64,000 bases of DNA, from assembly GCA_030762175.1 (NCBI GenBank), contig CM060830.1, positions 51,209,501 to 51,273,500 on the forward strand, in the 5' to 3' direction. Shown here one piece after another: positions 1-11,645 of the stretch (the stretch's first letter is position 1; every line of letters starts with the position of its first letter). A program made the translations under genes and the position numbers. This stretch comes from Metallyticus violacea (taxonomy: Eukaryota; Arthropoda; Insecta; Mantodea; Metallyticidae). Below the pieces are notes generated by a model that saw nothing but the letters and a program-made list of their open reading frames with translations, had not been told where the DNA came from and ran no database searches.

Positions 1-129
1 TTGAACACTAAAATCACACTATATTTCAAGCTTGGCTCTTGGTCACGTGATGAAAATGAACTGCATCAGTTCATTTTCATCACGTGACCAAGAGCCAAGC
101 TTGAAATATAGTGTGATTTTAGTGTTCAA
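1..129. repeat. Perfect 63-bp inverted repeat at the window edge
   Basis: Bases 1-63 and 67-129 are exact reverse complements around a 3-base loop (cat, 64-66). The palindrome may extend to the left of base 1. A Penelope C-terminal fragment starts about 100 bp to its right. It resembles the Penelope-end palindromes elsewhere in the window in size, but no ribozyme core is visible at its centre. Confidence 0.95.
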
Positions 130-186
130 TTTTACGGTTTTTAGTGTGGAATTTTATGTGAACCTTTTTATATTGCACTCTGAGTG

Positions 187-190
<4 letters not shown>

Positions 191-227
<37 letters not shown>
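191..227. repeat. AT/AC dinucleotide microsatellite
   Basis: A run of TA units followed by four AC units, lying between the palindrome and the Penelope fragment. Confidence 0.95.
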
Positions 228-440
228 ATGGTAGAACTATTCATATGGGAAAAAATTGTCATTAAAAATAAAACAAGAATTATATTAATTAATTCTGACA
301 TTATACCTTTGAACAAATTCAGTACATTCTCATCATTTCAGCCAATAAATATTGACAGAAAAGAATTCAAATCCAGCCATGACCAAACCAGACAACCCTG
401 AACTTACCAAGCAGTCAGCAAACAGCTGAGTATGTGAATA
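228..440 (+). mobile_element. Penelope-like element, C-terminal coding fragment
   Basis: The reading PheIleTrpGluLysIle-like start (atatgggaaaaaattgtcat), then aatccagccatgacc and cagtcagcaaacagctgag, matches the 3' coding end of the Penelope copies at 5065-5250 and 19740-19910. It is heavily mutated; the CTGA at its end marks where the ribozyme would begin. Non-functional. Confidence 0.6.
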
Positions 441-469
441 ATGATTCTGTTTTAATTTTAAAATATTCG

Positions 470-740
470 GGAATCAACACAGTGAAAATAAATAAAATCT
501 CCATTAGATAAAATATTTTAAAATGCTAAAAACTTTTCTGTAGCTTCACTTCTAGTGAACAAGGAAGTACTCTGAATTAAAAATATTTTAGTTTTTGATA
601 AAATGGTAAAACACTCTTAACGTTTCACTCTCAAAATTAAAAAATTCAGGACATGTTTCATGAGACCTTTGCTCACATTGTCAAATGTTAAACAACTTGG
701 TTGATGGTTCCATTATTGCTTCACTGTCAGTAGCTTCTAA
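470..740 (-). mobile_element. Penelope pseudo-LTR relic with hammerhead trace
   Basis: On the minus strand, 695-645 reads a stem (GTGAG...CTCAT) followed by GAAACATGTC, the 3' half of a hammerhead core. The left end (near 473-490) carries gggaatcaacacagtgaaa, shared with the palindromic insertions at 16975 and 50370. A box cttcactgtcagtagcttc in + orientation lies at 717-735. The arrangement suggests two opposed end fragments. Confidence 0.5.
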
Positions 741-3049
741 ATACAAATTTAGTATATAATATTGCACTTTAGATATTTACTTCTGATGAACTTTATTCTC
801 AGAATATTAAGTAAGAAATGATTGTATCATTGATTGATACAAATTGATTCTTTCAAATACCAACATTACTCCTATAAAATGCCATTGAAAATCATTTTTC
901 ATTATGCATGCATTACCGTTTAGATAATACTATTAATGTATAGGTATTTATGCCATGATAGCATTACAGCCATTGCTGCAAGTTTTATGCACACATGTAG
1001 CACATATCAAAAATACTTGTTCCAGATGTTGTGCATAAAAGTTTAATTGGAAAATCTTATAAATATTAGAACATATAGTGCAATTCTACTCATTGGACCA
1101 GCCCTGATAAGTGATGTTATGATTATTCTTGTTGGAACATGTTGTGTGTGCCATTGTCCTGAAAGTGCTTCAATGAGATTGCACATTAATTTAGACCAAG
1201 TTGCAAAAAGTATAACAAAGGGATGTTAGTACCTCATTAAAAAATAAATGTAAGATGTTGATATGTGAACTGTTTTTCAAAGTAGTTTAAGTATTTGCAA
1301 AGAAAAAATAAAAAGAGTGTATATGAGATGTGCAGCATTTATATAATGGCCATGTTACAAATCTTTTGGTTTAAGCTGCTAATAAATAATTTTTCAAGAA
1401 TCATCAAATGCTACTCATTGTCATTTTTAATAGCAATAATTTTTAAGCCCTAGAAAGTTCTTTGGCACACTGAAAAACAACAGTTTTTATACATTAAACT
1501 TGCGGCTATTTCACATCCAAATAAAACCTTGGCATCACACTAGAAGGCACATGAAATGATTGGTCCATCTGACTCTGTAGTTGCTAAATGTAGCTAAATT
1601 TGAATGGTTCATATAGTCTATCAAGACCTGGAACAGGCTTTAGGCCTAATCCTTGTAAGTCAATGGTGATTATGATACATTAAACATAACAAAGAATGTG
1701 TGTAAATTCAATAGTTTTATCTGCACAAGCCTTATCATCATAAATTTGAACATATTACATAGAAGTTGTATTTTAGTCAGCTAAATTAGGTAGAAAGCAT
1801 AAATTTTATGGCATAACTTGTAAACAATAGAGATTATGAAGTTGTTCATATTTTTTTTTTTAATTTTCTAAGCACTCTGTTCTATAATAATAGATGGAAC
1901 TCTCAAACTGATAAATTATTTTGGAAAAAAATTATAGATTTATTCTTTAAGCTACATAAGCAATTTACTTTTTATAGAGTAAAGAGTACCAATTTTACCT
2001 GTTAATCTTTTAGTGAGAATAATTTAAGCCTTTATAACACTGCCCGAGCCCATTAATAGTTCCATTCAAACTCCAAAATCAAGACACATGGGATTTCTTC
2101 ACTAATATTTTTTGTGATGTTTCTTTGGTTTGAATAAAGTTGCCATCCTATTTAATTTGAAAAATAAACTGCCAACTCTGAATTTTGAAGTAAGATTAAT
2201 TCAACCAAGCATTTCCTCAGCCAGCCATATCTTCTTCCTTACGTTTGCACTTATTCAGACAATTTTACACAGATTACATTACATAAATGTTAAACTGCCT
2301 TGTTGCTTATTGGCTCCAATAACTGAACATCTTGTTATTAATGCACAGTCAAGCTATTTGAGTTACTGGCCAGCAAAGCTGAGCTGCTTACAGGGAGAAT
2401 GCAGCTGCCGCAACTGGAAAAGAGAGATAAAGTCATGCTGATAAAGTTCATATTTTTATTTTAGTATTAATGTTTTTACTGAAAGCATAAAATGTTACTG
2501 TATTTAAAACTGATAGTAATAAGCCCTAGCCTGTATAATAAGAGATGTTGAAAATGATGCCCCTCAGTAACAATATCTGGCTGGCATCTGCACAGGAATT
2601 TACTGCATTTCATCTAACTTTTTTCTTCCATAAGAACATAGTGGTTTGTCATTGAGAGATTCTGTCTCTCATAACTTTTAAACAAGTTAGTGAATGTTTC
2701 TCTGCCTGGAATGTAATTGCCAGGATATTTTCTAGCAAATCTCCTTATTGCTCCTCTGTAAGAATCAGTTTTGACATGTGTGTAGTATATAAAAATTCAG
2801 TCTTCAAGATTATGTTAGTGTGTAGTGGTGTAACTAATGAAGACAATTAGCACACAATTTACACATAATGAAAGGATTGAATAACATATAAACTCACAAC
2901 CACTTACTGATAAAGATTCTCTCAAACTATAAGCTACTACCAGCAAAAGCTGTATGGCTTTGATGGTATTGGTTTCTACCAATATGTAGCCATGCTCTGT
3001 TGGTCCATAACTCAAATATTCTCACTATATGAAAGGCATTACTTATCTT

Positions 3050-3430
3050 TTCCTGTAATCTCTTGATCTTCCATAAATAATAAATGTTATCTTATATGTA
3101 ATCTGCACTCATCTTTTAATCATCCCTTTTTACCATATTAATCTTTCTCCTTCATTTTCCTCCTACATTCTTAAATATTCCAAAAATGTTTCAACTATTG
3201 TTTTCCCTTGTTTATCAATTTGCTTCGTTATAAATTTTAACTCTTTAAGTATTCCATTTTATACAATACTTCTTTTCTCCATAACTTTGTATTCTAACAT
3301 TTATGCAACTCCTTATCTATTTTTTCAGATAAAGGGTTCCTGCTCTTAATCCCCTTAATTGAATATCTCCCATTCTTGCCCAGGCATATCTTTCCCTCAC
3401 TGCTGAATCATAAATTTCAATAAAGAAATA
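3050..3430 (-). mobile_element. LINE ORF2 C-terminal relic
   Basis: Reading the minus strand near 3430-3300 gives FIEIYDSAVRERYAWARMGD, homologous to the segment at 31251-31445 (WETERYIEICDKAGREG...WFRTG). This pattern is typical of the region after the reverse transcriptase in some insect LINEs. Stops interrupt it. Confidence 0.5.
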
Positions 3431-4129
3431 CAAAAGAGTTATTCTAACGTCAGTTCTCGGTTTCAAATAACCACATTTTGGCAAATTTTTAGATTCTGCA
3501 AAAATAAAAACACTAATTAGTTTGTAGAGAAACTATATTTTATCATAACAAGACCAAACAGGTATATTATAAAAGAATAAACAAGAAAAAGTTAAATATG
3601 ACCACCACTGTGTTGTTCAATAAGAAATAGTAATTCATCTATGCTATAAATGCCATTCTTAAGATAGATACTATTAAGTTCCTGGATTTCATTTTCTACT
3701 ATTTCATCTAGCCAATTGCTTTGTATTGATAAATGCACCAGTTTCTTAAAATTCTTCACCAGTTTATGAAATTGTTTTACAGAGCAGGGTCCATTTCTTA
3801 ATCCATGTAACATTCAAAAATCTTCTGAGCACTAAGAAATATTGTCTATTTCATTCATTGGCCTCATTCATAGCACTGAATGAGGCCAATATGAATTCAT
3901 AAAAGCAAAACCATTATAAAAATTACTGTTCAAAAATTGCTGTCTGTATTCTAAATCACAATTGTTTGACAAGCATGACACAGTTACCATAGCAACAAAA
4001 TTAACCAATACTATGGAAAAAACCCCAGTCCCTCTAAAGTATAATGGCACCTATATGGAATAATACTTTTAATATATACAGTAATACAGATATTTCAAAC
4101 TGGGAACTTATTTTAGAATATTCCTATAT

Positions 4130-4390
4130 ATTTCTCCTTACTCCATTCCATTTTATATTCTTTGAATAGTCCAGAGAGCCTTTATTTTTTCAGTTATTTA
4201 CCAATGCTTGCCTCTCAGTATCTTCAATTCTCAATTGTTTTCTACCAAAATCTGGCATTTTTTGTCCTCCCTGTCCATATACCTCCTATTTCAATTTCTT
4301 GAATTTGGGAAATCCATCATACTGTCCATTTTATCTATTCTTGTCCCATTAATCAATCAATTAGTAATTTTCATGATTTAATTCTAAATC
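4130..4390 (-). mobile_element. Possible LINE fragment
   Basis: The minus strand gives basic, Lys/Arg/Glu-rich broken frames (for example ELKILRGKHW) resembling the segment upstream of the C-terminal domain in the LINE copies at 31450-31740. Support is weak. Confidence 0.3.
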
Positions 4391-4574
4391 AATATTTCTG
4401 CACTCTTTCAAGCACCTGCCCTTTTAATGATCACTTAAATAATTAATATAAATTTGTCAGTCTATCCAAAAGATTAATTATAATAATCACAAAACACACA
4501 AAAGTAGAAAAGAAAAATATAGTTTATCCAACACTAATGTATTCAACATGTTCACCATAACTCCACTTACTTGC

Positions 4575-5060
4575 ATAGCATTAGGGCATGTTTCTGAAGC
4601 AATCAAACCCATCATCAGCTGTTGACCGACTATTGCTACTCAAAATAATGGCTGGATACCAGGACACTCTTGTGGCGGTGTCTGATGGTTCTAGTAGGAA
4701 CTTACTAATTTCATCCATAGAAGTAAAATCAAAATTCATTAAGTTTTTCTTATTTTTTTTAAGATCAATGTCTTTTGCCAATTGGATAGCTCCATTGGGT
4801 TGTAAAGTTGTTCAGTAGCTTAGCCTCTGGTTTAATTTCATGCTTTTTGGTCTAAAAGTGAACTGCTACTACTGATTTATCAACCTGCTTAAAATGAATA
4901 ATCCAAAAGTATTCTTTTTTCCAAATTTCCAAATTTTTCTTCGTTTTTCCAATGTATCTGTGATCACAATCTGCACATTTGATTTCATAAATCCCTGATT
5001 TCTTTCTGTTGGTATGGTCACAAAATTAAACCAGAGGCTAAGCTGCTGAAACAACTTCAC
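4575..5060 (-). mobile_element. Penelope-like element, minus-strand GIY-YIG endonuclease/C-terminal fragment
   Basis: Minus-strand frames at 4869-5060 and 4581-4781 contain broken GIY-YIG-type sequence (SNVQIVITDTLEKRRKIW, corresponding to the Cys-x-x-Cys-x3-Tyr-Ile-Gly-Lys-Thr block) and the conserved MNFDFTSMDEISKFLLEPSD tail. It ends in a hammerhead-like core (4583-4622). Penelope retroelements encode a reverse transcriptase fused to a GIY-YIG endonuclease (family knowledge). This copy is 5'-truncated and frameshifted. Confidence 0.75.
4583..4622 (-). ncRNA. Hammerhead ribozyme relic at Penelope 3' end
   Basis: The minus strand has CTGATGA (4618-4612) followed by a weak stem and GAAACATGCC (4594-4585). 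The cleavage triplet reads GCC in place of the expected GUC and stem II is poorly paired, so it is probably inactive. Confidence 0.5.
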
Positions 5061-5320
5061 AACCCAATGGAGCTATTCACTTGGGAAAAGATTTTCATCA
5101 TAAAAAATCAGAAAAACTTAATGAATTTTCATATTCCACCTATGGACAAACTCAGCAAATTCATACTAAAACCATCAGAGACCACCACAGAAACACTTTG
5201 GAATCCAGCCACCAATTTGAGTAGTCAGTCAACAGCTGATGGAAGCAAGTGCTTCCATCCAAAACATGTCCTAGTGTTATGTTATTTGTTAAGGTATAGT
5301 GCCTGACATTCTGTTTGTTT
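5023..5320 (+). mobile_element. Penelope-like element, + strand C-terminal fragment
   Basis: The frame at 5067-5306 (MELFTWEKIFIIKN, then MNFHIPPMDKLSKFI) is the Penelope C-terminal tail. It begins where the opposing minus-strand copy ends, giving a head-to-head junction near 5020. A degenerate hammerhead follows at 5231-5275 with stem GGAAGC/GCTTCC. Confidence 0.75.
5231..5275 (+). ncRNA. Hammerhead ribozyme relic
   Basis: CTGATGG (5236-5242) runs into GGAAGC/GCTTCC with loop AAGT, then AAAAC-AT-GTC (5261-5270). Relative to the core CUGANGA...GAAA, the A9 and G12 positions are altered, so it is probably dead. Confidence 0.5.
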
Positions 5321-5646
5321 ATTAGAAACTGAACAAAGATTTCTCAACATGGGAGGCCTATGAAATAAAATCAGTAGGATACTCTTATAAAATTAATTTG
5401 ATAAATCTCTGTACACTTTATTTATTCATGTTTTATTGTTAAATTTTTTGTGATGGAAAACCTTCTACATATTTGTTGATAAATTGTAACATTCATTGCA
5501 GTTTTCATTAAAACAAATTTTAAGCTTTAAATAGATTCATATGTGCCATCTCCATTGAATGCGCTGCTATCTGAGATTGTGTGTTTATATGTACATAAAC
5601 AAGTGTTTTGTGTGGTGGAGGGGTGTTGATGTTGCTGTGATTCCAG

Positions 5647-5814
5647 GCATTGCTCAACCATATTCTTGGGATGAAAGTAGTAATGCTTCAGAGAGGGAAA
5701 AGAAGGAAAGTGGAACTTCTTCTCATCCTACCTCTGCCACCCATTCCCCTACCCCTCCACCCCAACGACGACTCGCCAAGAGCTTTAGTGTTGCCCCCTC
5801 TGCAGTCACAAAGG
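5647..5814 (+). CDS. RALGAPB: RALGAPB internal exon 1 of window (Ser/Pro-rich linker)
   Basis: The acceptor is tgattccag at 5638-5646 and the donor is AAGG|gtaact at 5815. The first two bases complete a codon begun upstream. The exon encodes about 55 residues of hydrophilic linker, including SPTPPPQRRLAKSFSVAP, which lines up with the basic Pro/Ser/Thr-rich segment that precedes the first conserved helical block of RalGAP beta. An ATG-initiated frame runs in from 5559, but the bases before 5647 read as intron and give no homologous protein, so 5559 is not taken as a start. The exon ends in phase 1, matching the next exon at 14004. The acceptor's pyrimidine tract is poor (tgttgctgtgattccag), making this the least certain border. 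Confidence 0.85.
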
Positions 5815-5944
5815 GTAACTATAGCTTTTCACTGCCTTCATCAGCTTTCAGCATCTTTGCTTTTAGCTTTGCTTTTTTTGTCATTTTGTTTGCATGTTTA
5901 TTGCACATAAGTATATTGAAAGTTCTCTCAATGCAGTTATTTTT

Positions 5945-5968
5945 CATCATCATCATCATCATCATCAT
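5945..5968. repeat. CAT trinucleotide repeat
   Basis: Eight CAT units in intron 1, 130 bp after the exon 1 donor. Confidence 0.95.
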
Positions 5969-6829
5969 TAAGTGGCAACATATTTTTAACTGATTATTAA
6001 TTTAAAGTGATGTTTAGATTTAATTTTCCTAATAAATTTATTTGCTTTACAGAAATTTTCTCAATACCACTTTTTAGACACTTCTTTTGGATAATTTAAC
6101 TGCATTAGTTTATTTCTCTATTTTTTATAGCTGTATATGCAGATCTACAGTTTAGTAATTATGTAGTTCTTGGTGTTATATGTTATCAGATTCACAGGTT
6201 AACAAGGAGATCAAAGGTGACCAATGTCTCCTGCTTAACTCCAAAGACTATAATGGTGATAATAACAGATGATACTAGTAATAAGAGAGGATTATAAAGT
6301 AATTTAAATATCATATTTGCTTTGTCTAAAGATAAGTAGTATAAATATAATAAAGAAAAAGTGTGACATTCTCAGAAACTTTAGGAGATAACTATATATT
6401 TAAATGTTGATTTATGTATGCTGAACTGCTGTAGTTAGAGTTACCATATGGAAATATTCTAAAAGACAACAGAGGAGTTTTACATTTTTAGTAACTTGTA
6501 TCTAGAATGATCAGAAATAATTAGAAATATTTTTAATAAGTAATTATAAAACTGTTCACATGGTATGCATTTGACGGTATATTTAACCTTTGATTGTCAG
6601 TGTTGCATGTTGTTTCTTTCTTTTTCACATTGAGCTGATCAGAAGCACCTTTTCAATACTTCTGCTGTGATTTGAAAAGGAAATAAATATATATTCTGCA
6701 GCATTCAAGAGTTTATGCATGTTTCACCAGTAGATTGGGGAGTGCAATAGTGGTATATATGTTATTTCCCATTTCCTCCCTCTCCATCTTGGGGAATAGT
6801 TGGAAGAAGTTTGGAAATTGGTACAAAAG

Positions 6830-7080
6830 AATATTTAAGATGCATTTGTTATACTCAAATAGAGAGAAGAGCAGTTGCTCATTTCTGGTGAAAAATTGTG
6901 CCTTTAATATTGAAACATGTAAAGAATCCTAAGGAATTAGCAACATGGAGAAAAACCTTTACAATGAACTTTGAGGTATTGAGATGAGATACATAAGTTC
7001 TTTTGCCACCATCAGAGAACTCTTTCTACAGTTGGTCTACTGCTGATGATGGGAATGAACAATCCTGAAGCATTTCCATA
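6830..7080 (+). mobile_element. Penelope-like element, degraded C-terminal fragment with ribozyme trace
   Basis: The + frame RIFKMHLLYSNREKSSCSFL, then a broken NMEKNLYNEL stretch, parallels the segment after the YIGKTKR motif in the copy at 26380-26640. CTGATGA at 7032-7038 followed by a weak stem and GAAGC marks a decayed hammerhead. Confidence 0.55.
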
Positions 7081-7109
7081 TAAAAAACATGTAATATTGA
7101 AATTAAATT

Positions 7110-8960
7110 TATTCAAGTTCTAAGAAAATACAAAATACAAAAGGGGCCTTCACCTGTCTGGCCCAGGAAATTTTTAGGTGTAACCTCAATAATTACAAAA
7201 AAAATTTAATAAAGTATTTTATTTTATTATTTATTTAGTATTTATTTCTTTTTATCTCTCTAAATAAATTCTGTCCCACACTCCTGCTTGCCTTTAGATC
7301 TTAAATATTCATGTTTATAATCCTTTTGTTCTATATTGCATATCTGACAATCAACTTTAACCCTAATATTCACTACTAGTGGAAAGTGACCACTATTTAA
7401 AGATAAGTTTAAAACTTTCAAATCATTTACTATGTAGCTGATACTAATAAGCCATAAAATATAATCTATTACTTTGGCCATTTTTATTTACAAGTGTAAA
7501 TTCACCACACTCGTCCTATCTATCATATTTTCTATTTAAAATGTCAAATGAATTTGATTCACAAAACTGTTTAATTTTTCACTGCCTCTGTCTATTTAAT
7601 CAGTAACTTCTTAACAAACACTCCTAACCCTCTTGATATTCTTCCTTTCTGAGCTAATGTTTCCTCTTGCCTTCCAAAATAACTGAAATTTTTAGTATTT
7701 ATAACATCCTCCTCTTTTAACCACAGTTTTACCACCAAAATGTTTAATTTTGCAACTATATGATTTAAAGTTTCACTGGTTATTTTAATTCTTTACCTAT
7801 CACAGTTCCAAAAAACCAATTGCCTTCCCTTCTCTAGCTGCTATTTAGAACTCAATCTATTTTTTAAATACATCCAATTGCTTTTTATTTCTTAATTGAA
7901 TTGTTCTATGTTGCCACTGAACTTATTCAGAACTATTAAAGATTCGCATTCTGATGATGCCATACTTTCTTTCCCTTCTGCATTTTCCTCATCGCTCAAC
8001 TGCCATGCTTTCAAACTGCTGTTTGTGATTGCTGGACTTTGAGCTGCTAACAGCTCCTTCCACGATGGTGACACAACCTTCCTTGGTGAAATCTCCCCGG
8101 CCAGCCTCGGCATATCTTGCAATGTCATCCTTACTGAAGGCTCACCATTCGGCTGATTATATGCTATCCTTGGTGACATACTGCATTCCACATGCTGTGT
8201 GTTTCTCTCCCTTTCTGTGCTTTGTTCCATTTCCTTGGTTTCTCTTCTTCTTTCCCCTTACCTGTATCTGCACACATTGTCTTCTCTGCAAATTGAACTT
8301 TGTAATTTCTGCCATTCTCTCATGTTCACGAGTTTTTTGCTAATTTCCTCTGTTTCTGTTTTTTTGTACCAAATGTTATTGTTAATGTTCCCCCCCAGTA
8401 TCCTCTCTTCATCTATCCAAAGTTGTAGATTTCTTACAAATGCTGTTTTCCCAGCTGTTCTTGCTTGTATCATTTTCCGTATCAATTCCCTTTTTAGATT
8501 CCTTTTGTTTAGAGGTCAAATCCTTATTAATAAATATTCCAAATTCTTTCAGCTTCTTTGCTCTTTTCAGGATTTCATATTTTGTCTATGATTGGCCTAT
8601 TTCCCCTTCCTCTTCTCACTCTAAAAACCTGCACAATCTCCCATTGCAATAAGTCCAATTCTAGTTTTTCCATTAAAATCTGAGACACTTCTTCTGTTGC
8701 CCAAATTCCTCTTTTTTCTTCCACTCCTATGAAGACCAGATTGAATCTTCTCCTTTCTTCCTTCATTCTTTCCATCCTATTTTGAATTTCATTTATCTAT
8801 TTTGTATTCCTTGAACTTCATTTTTGAGGTTTTCCTTTATTTCTTTGGCTTTTATTTAAACTTTCATTAATTCCCTCCTCCATCCCCTCCATTTTAATCA
8901 TTTTCCCCATATATTTTCTAGCAAAGTTTGTATTTCCACAGGTTCTGGGTGTAATTCTAT
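7110..8960 (-). mobile_element. LINE relic: ORF1-like RNA-binding region and endonuclease C-terminus
   Basis: On the minus strand, 8775-8575 reads RRFNLVFIGVEEKRG...ILMEKLELDLLQ...VFRVRRGRGNRPIID, the fold start of a LINE ORF1 RNA-recognition domain. Continuing down the strand, 7481-7260 reads VIDYILWLISISYIVNDLKV and LNLSLNSGHFPLVVNIRVKV, which resembles the end of an apurinic-type endonuclease (Ser-x-His-Phe-Pro-Leu). The order ORF1 then endonuclease is right for a non-LTR element. Many stops; the reverse transcriptase is missing here. Confidence 0.7.
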
Positions 8961-10164
8961 ACCTCCTATCTCCAGCAGGGTTAAAATTAAACTTTCAATT
9001 ACTAAGATGATCATTATTATGCTGTCTCCATTCTGTTGCTATTAGGGCTAAATTTCTTCTTTCGGAATATCCCTATCCTTGTTACACATAATGCAAGCTG
9101 TACCCCCTACATGAAAATGAAATATAAGTGTTAAGAAACCACTTACATTATTAATTTTGGTTGGAAGCAATTTGTAATATACTATCTACATTAGCATGCC
9201 AGTAGAAAATGTAAATGAATGCTTGTTTGAATGCATTACTGTATAGTGGCAGTTACAATAAATTGTAAGTTATAATCATGACATGCAAGAGAAAATCATA
9301 GGGGAAAGGACCTGAGTGCCAAGATGTAGAAAATTTTAGAGATAATTAGTTAGAATGGGAAAACTTTGGAGTGAGAGATAGAAAATGAGTAGGGGTTTTT
9401 GAAAAAAAGATCTAGGATATGAATAAACAAGAAATATTTAGTAATTTTGGATATAAACATTTGGCCTTATATAGAGAACTTAAAGAGTAAATGGGTTGAA
9501 ATCTGGAATAACCCTGAGAGGAAAGGGTTTGCAGGGACTGGAATGGGTTGTTTATATTGAGGGGTAAAAATAAAGAAGACGTCTTGTATATAAGAGAACT
9601 GATAATGGTTTACATTGCGGGAAAACAGAGATATGGAGGAAGTAAATACAGTGGCAAATAAAGGGTATAATCTGTCATTAGGAGTACTAAAGAAAAAGTT
9701 ATTGGATGTAAGAGGAGTTAATGAGGTAAAGATAATAGAATATTTGGATAATGTAATAAAAAATTAATAAGGGAAATTAACAAGCTAAATGAGCAAGATG
9801 TGTAAGATAAAATGGAATATCCAATAAGTGAGAGAGTGATGATTTGATAATTTAGGCTAGTAATTCAAGAAAACGTAAAATCATCAGCAATGTGAAGTTA
9901 ACATATACTGAAGATCCTAAAGTATTCAGGTTAGAGGATTGATATTTTATTGTGCTTGTATTATAAAGAATTTACAGCAATAAATTCAAATCATATGCAA
10001 TCATGGATAGATGAATGATTAAGCAAAGAAGATTTGTTGTTAAGACATAAGTCTTAAAGAGGAAGTTTTATAACAGAGTTTATATTAACATCAAAGCCAA
10101 ATGTCCATGATTTGCTCTAAATATTAATAAGAAACAGGTTCTATCATCATCGTCGCCGTCACGA

Positions 10165-10270
10165 CTCCCTCCCTCCCCCTCCCCCTCCCCTCCTCCTCCT
10201 CCTCCTCCTCCTCCTCCTTCTTCTTCTTCTTCTTCTTCTTCTTCTTCTTCTTCTTCTTCTTCTTCTTCTT
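10165..10270. repeat. CCT/CTT polypyrimidine microsatellite
   Basis: CCCT runs pass into CCT and then CTT units. It sits at the 3' side of the minus-strand LINE relic, which may have ended in a simple repeat. Confidence 0.9.
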
Positions 10271-10289
10271 TGTCTCCTCCTCCATCCCA

Positions 10290-11645
10290 TTATGCTGTTA
10301 GACTTTCAGTTCACCTTGACCATCCATTTCCTCCACTGACTCCTAATTCTACACAATTTTCCTCATTTCCACCATTGGTTTCCCTCTACTCCTTCACAGT
10401 CTATCCATTGTATGCTCTCATTTAATTCTGGGTTGTCATCTTCCAATTCATCCATCAACTCTTTCCTTTCCTCTGATATCCTATACACTCATATGTCTAA
10501 ACCAATTTAATTGTCACTTTTCAATTAGCTGAATTATTACCTTCTTCTGTTTTATCTCCTCTCTTATTTTTTTGTTTCTAATTCTATTCCATTGCATCTT
10601 CCCAACCATTCTTCTTAAGTGTCTCATTTCTGCTGCTGTCAATTAACTATGGTGTTTATTGTGTAATGACAAGCTTTCTGTTCCACATTGGACAATTGAT
10701 CTATAACTGACTGATATATCTGCATTTTGGTTTTAATGCTGATCTCTCTTTTCCCCACCACCATATTAGCTATCTTATAATATGCAGCTACTGCTTTCTT
10801 TGTATATTTCAATATTTCTTTTTCTGTTCTCCTATCACTTTATATTATCATTTCCAGATATTTAAATTTATCTACTTCTTGTAATCTTTGTCCTTCACAT
10901 TTAATTATTAAGTCTTTTTTCTGCCTTTCCTCTACTGTTACCCTCATAACTTTACTTTATTCTGTATTGACCTGCATTCCTTTCCTTTTCATTTCTTCGT
11001 ATCATTTGTCTATTGCCTGCTGTAAATGCTCCTGTATATCTGCTATCAAAATAATGTCATTTGCATATAGACAGTGGTAGTCTCCAATTCTCAATTTTGG
11101 TTCTGTTTCCACCTCTTATTGGGTCTTCATATACACTTTTCATGGCATTTAATAATCTGATTGGTACCATCTTAGCTTCGAATACCTCCCATATCTTCTT
11201 GGTATTGAATCAAAAGCATACAGACCTAAAGGTCATATATAAATCCTTTATTCTTTTCTATCCTGTTTTCTATAGCCATTTTGATAGTATATATGTGATC
11301 CTGGGTTTGTCTTCCTGGCCTAAATGTGTCTGCTCTTCTTCCATATGCTCTTCGACCACCCTCCTGAGTTTTCTTTTAAGAATTCTTGTATATATATTTT
11401 ATATACCATAGATGAGAGACAAATGGCCCTGTAATTATTAGACATTACTGTTGCCCTTCTTATGTATAGAGATTATTACATTCTTTCTCCATTCATACAG
11501 TATCTTTTCATTCCATGCCCTTTGGTATATCTTTGTAATAGTTTTAGTCACTTCTTTTCTTGTTACCTTAATTAATTCTGGTGCAATCTCATCTATTCCA
11601 ACAGCTTTAACCAGTTTTAAACACAAATAATGTAATTGCACTGCT
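10290..11645 (-). mobile_element. LINE reverse-transcriptase relic
   Basis: At 11641-11438 the minus strand reads GIDEIAPELIKVTRKEVTKT...IYQRAWNEKILYEWRKNVIISIHKKG, the fingers/palm entry of a non-LTR reverse transcriptase. Lower down, near 11070-10850, it reads LYANDIILIADIQEHLQQAI (the Tyr-x-Asp-Asp catalytic box, here YAND) and VDKFKYLEMIY, the thumb region. Stops and frameshifts throughout; the altered catalytic box supports a dead copy. Confidence 0.8.

Larger units (their letters stand above)
1..5646. other. Upstream intron/flank of RALGAPB: contents
   Basis: Holds the palindrome at 1-129, Penelope fragments at 228-440, 470-740 and 4575-5320, and minus-strand LINE C-terminal relics near 3050-3430 and 4130-4390. 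In 741-3040 I see only AT-rich sequence with chance ORFs (for example 2130-2441 +), no homology and no splice-bounded coding block. The 73-codon minus ORF at 3592-3813 has protein-like composition but no recognised family. 5321-5646 is blank apart from the splice acceptor. Confidence 0.6.

Noticed and set aside
2130..2441. + ORF of 103 codons in the upstream intron
   Set aside because: Composition and lack of any motif suggest a chance frame in AT-rich DNA.
5559..5646. ATG-initiated extension upstream of RALGAPB exon 1 as a possible gene start
   Set aside because: The extension has no homology, and a splice acceptor at 5645-5646 gives the phase needed for an upstream exon; about 350 N-terminal residues are still missing.
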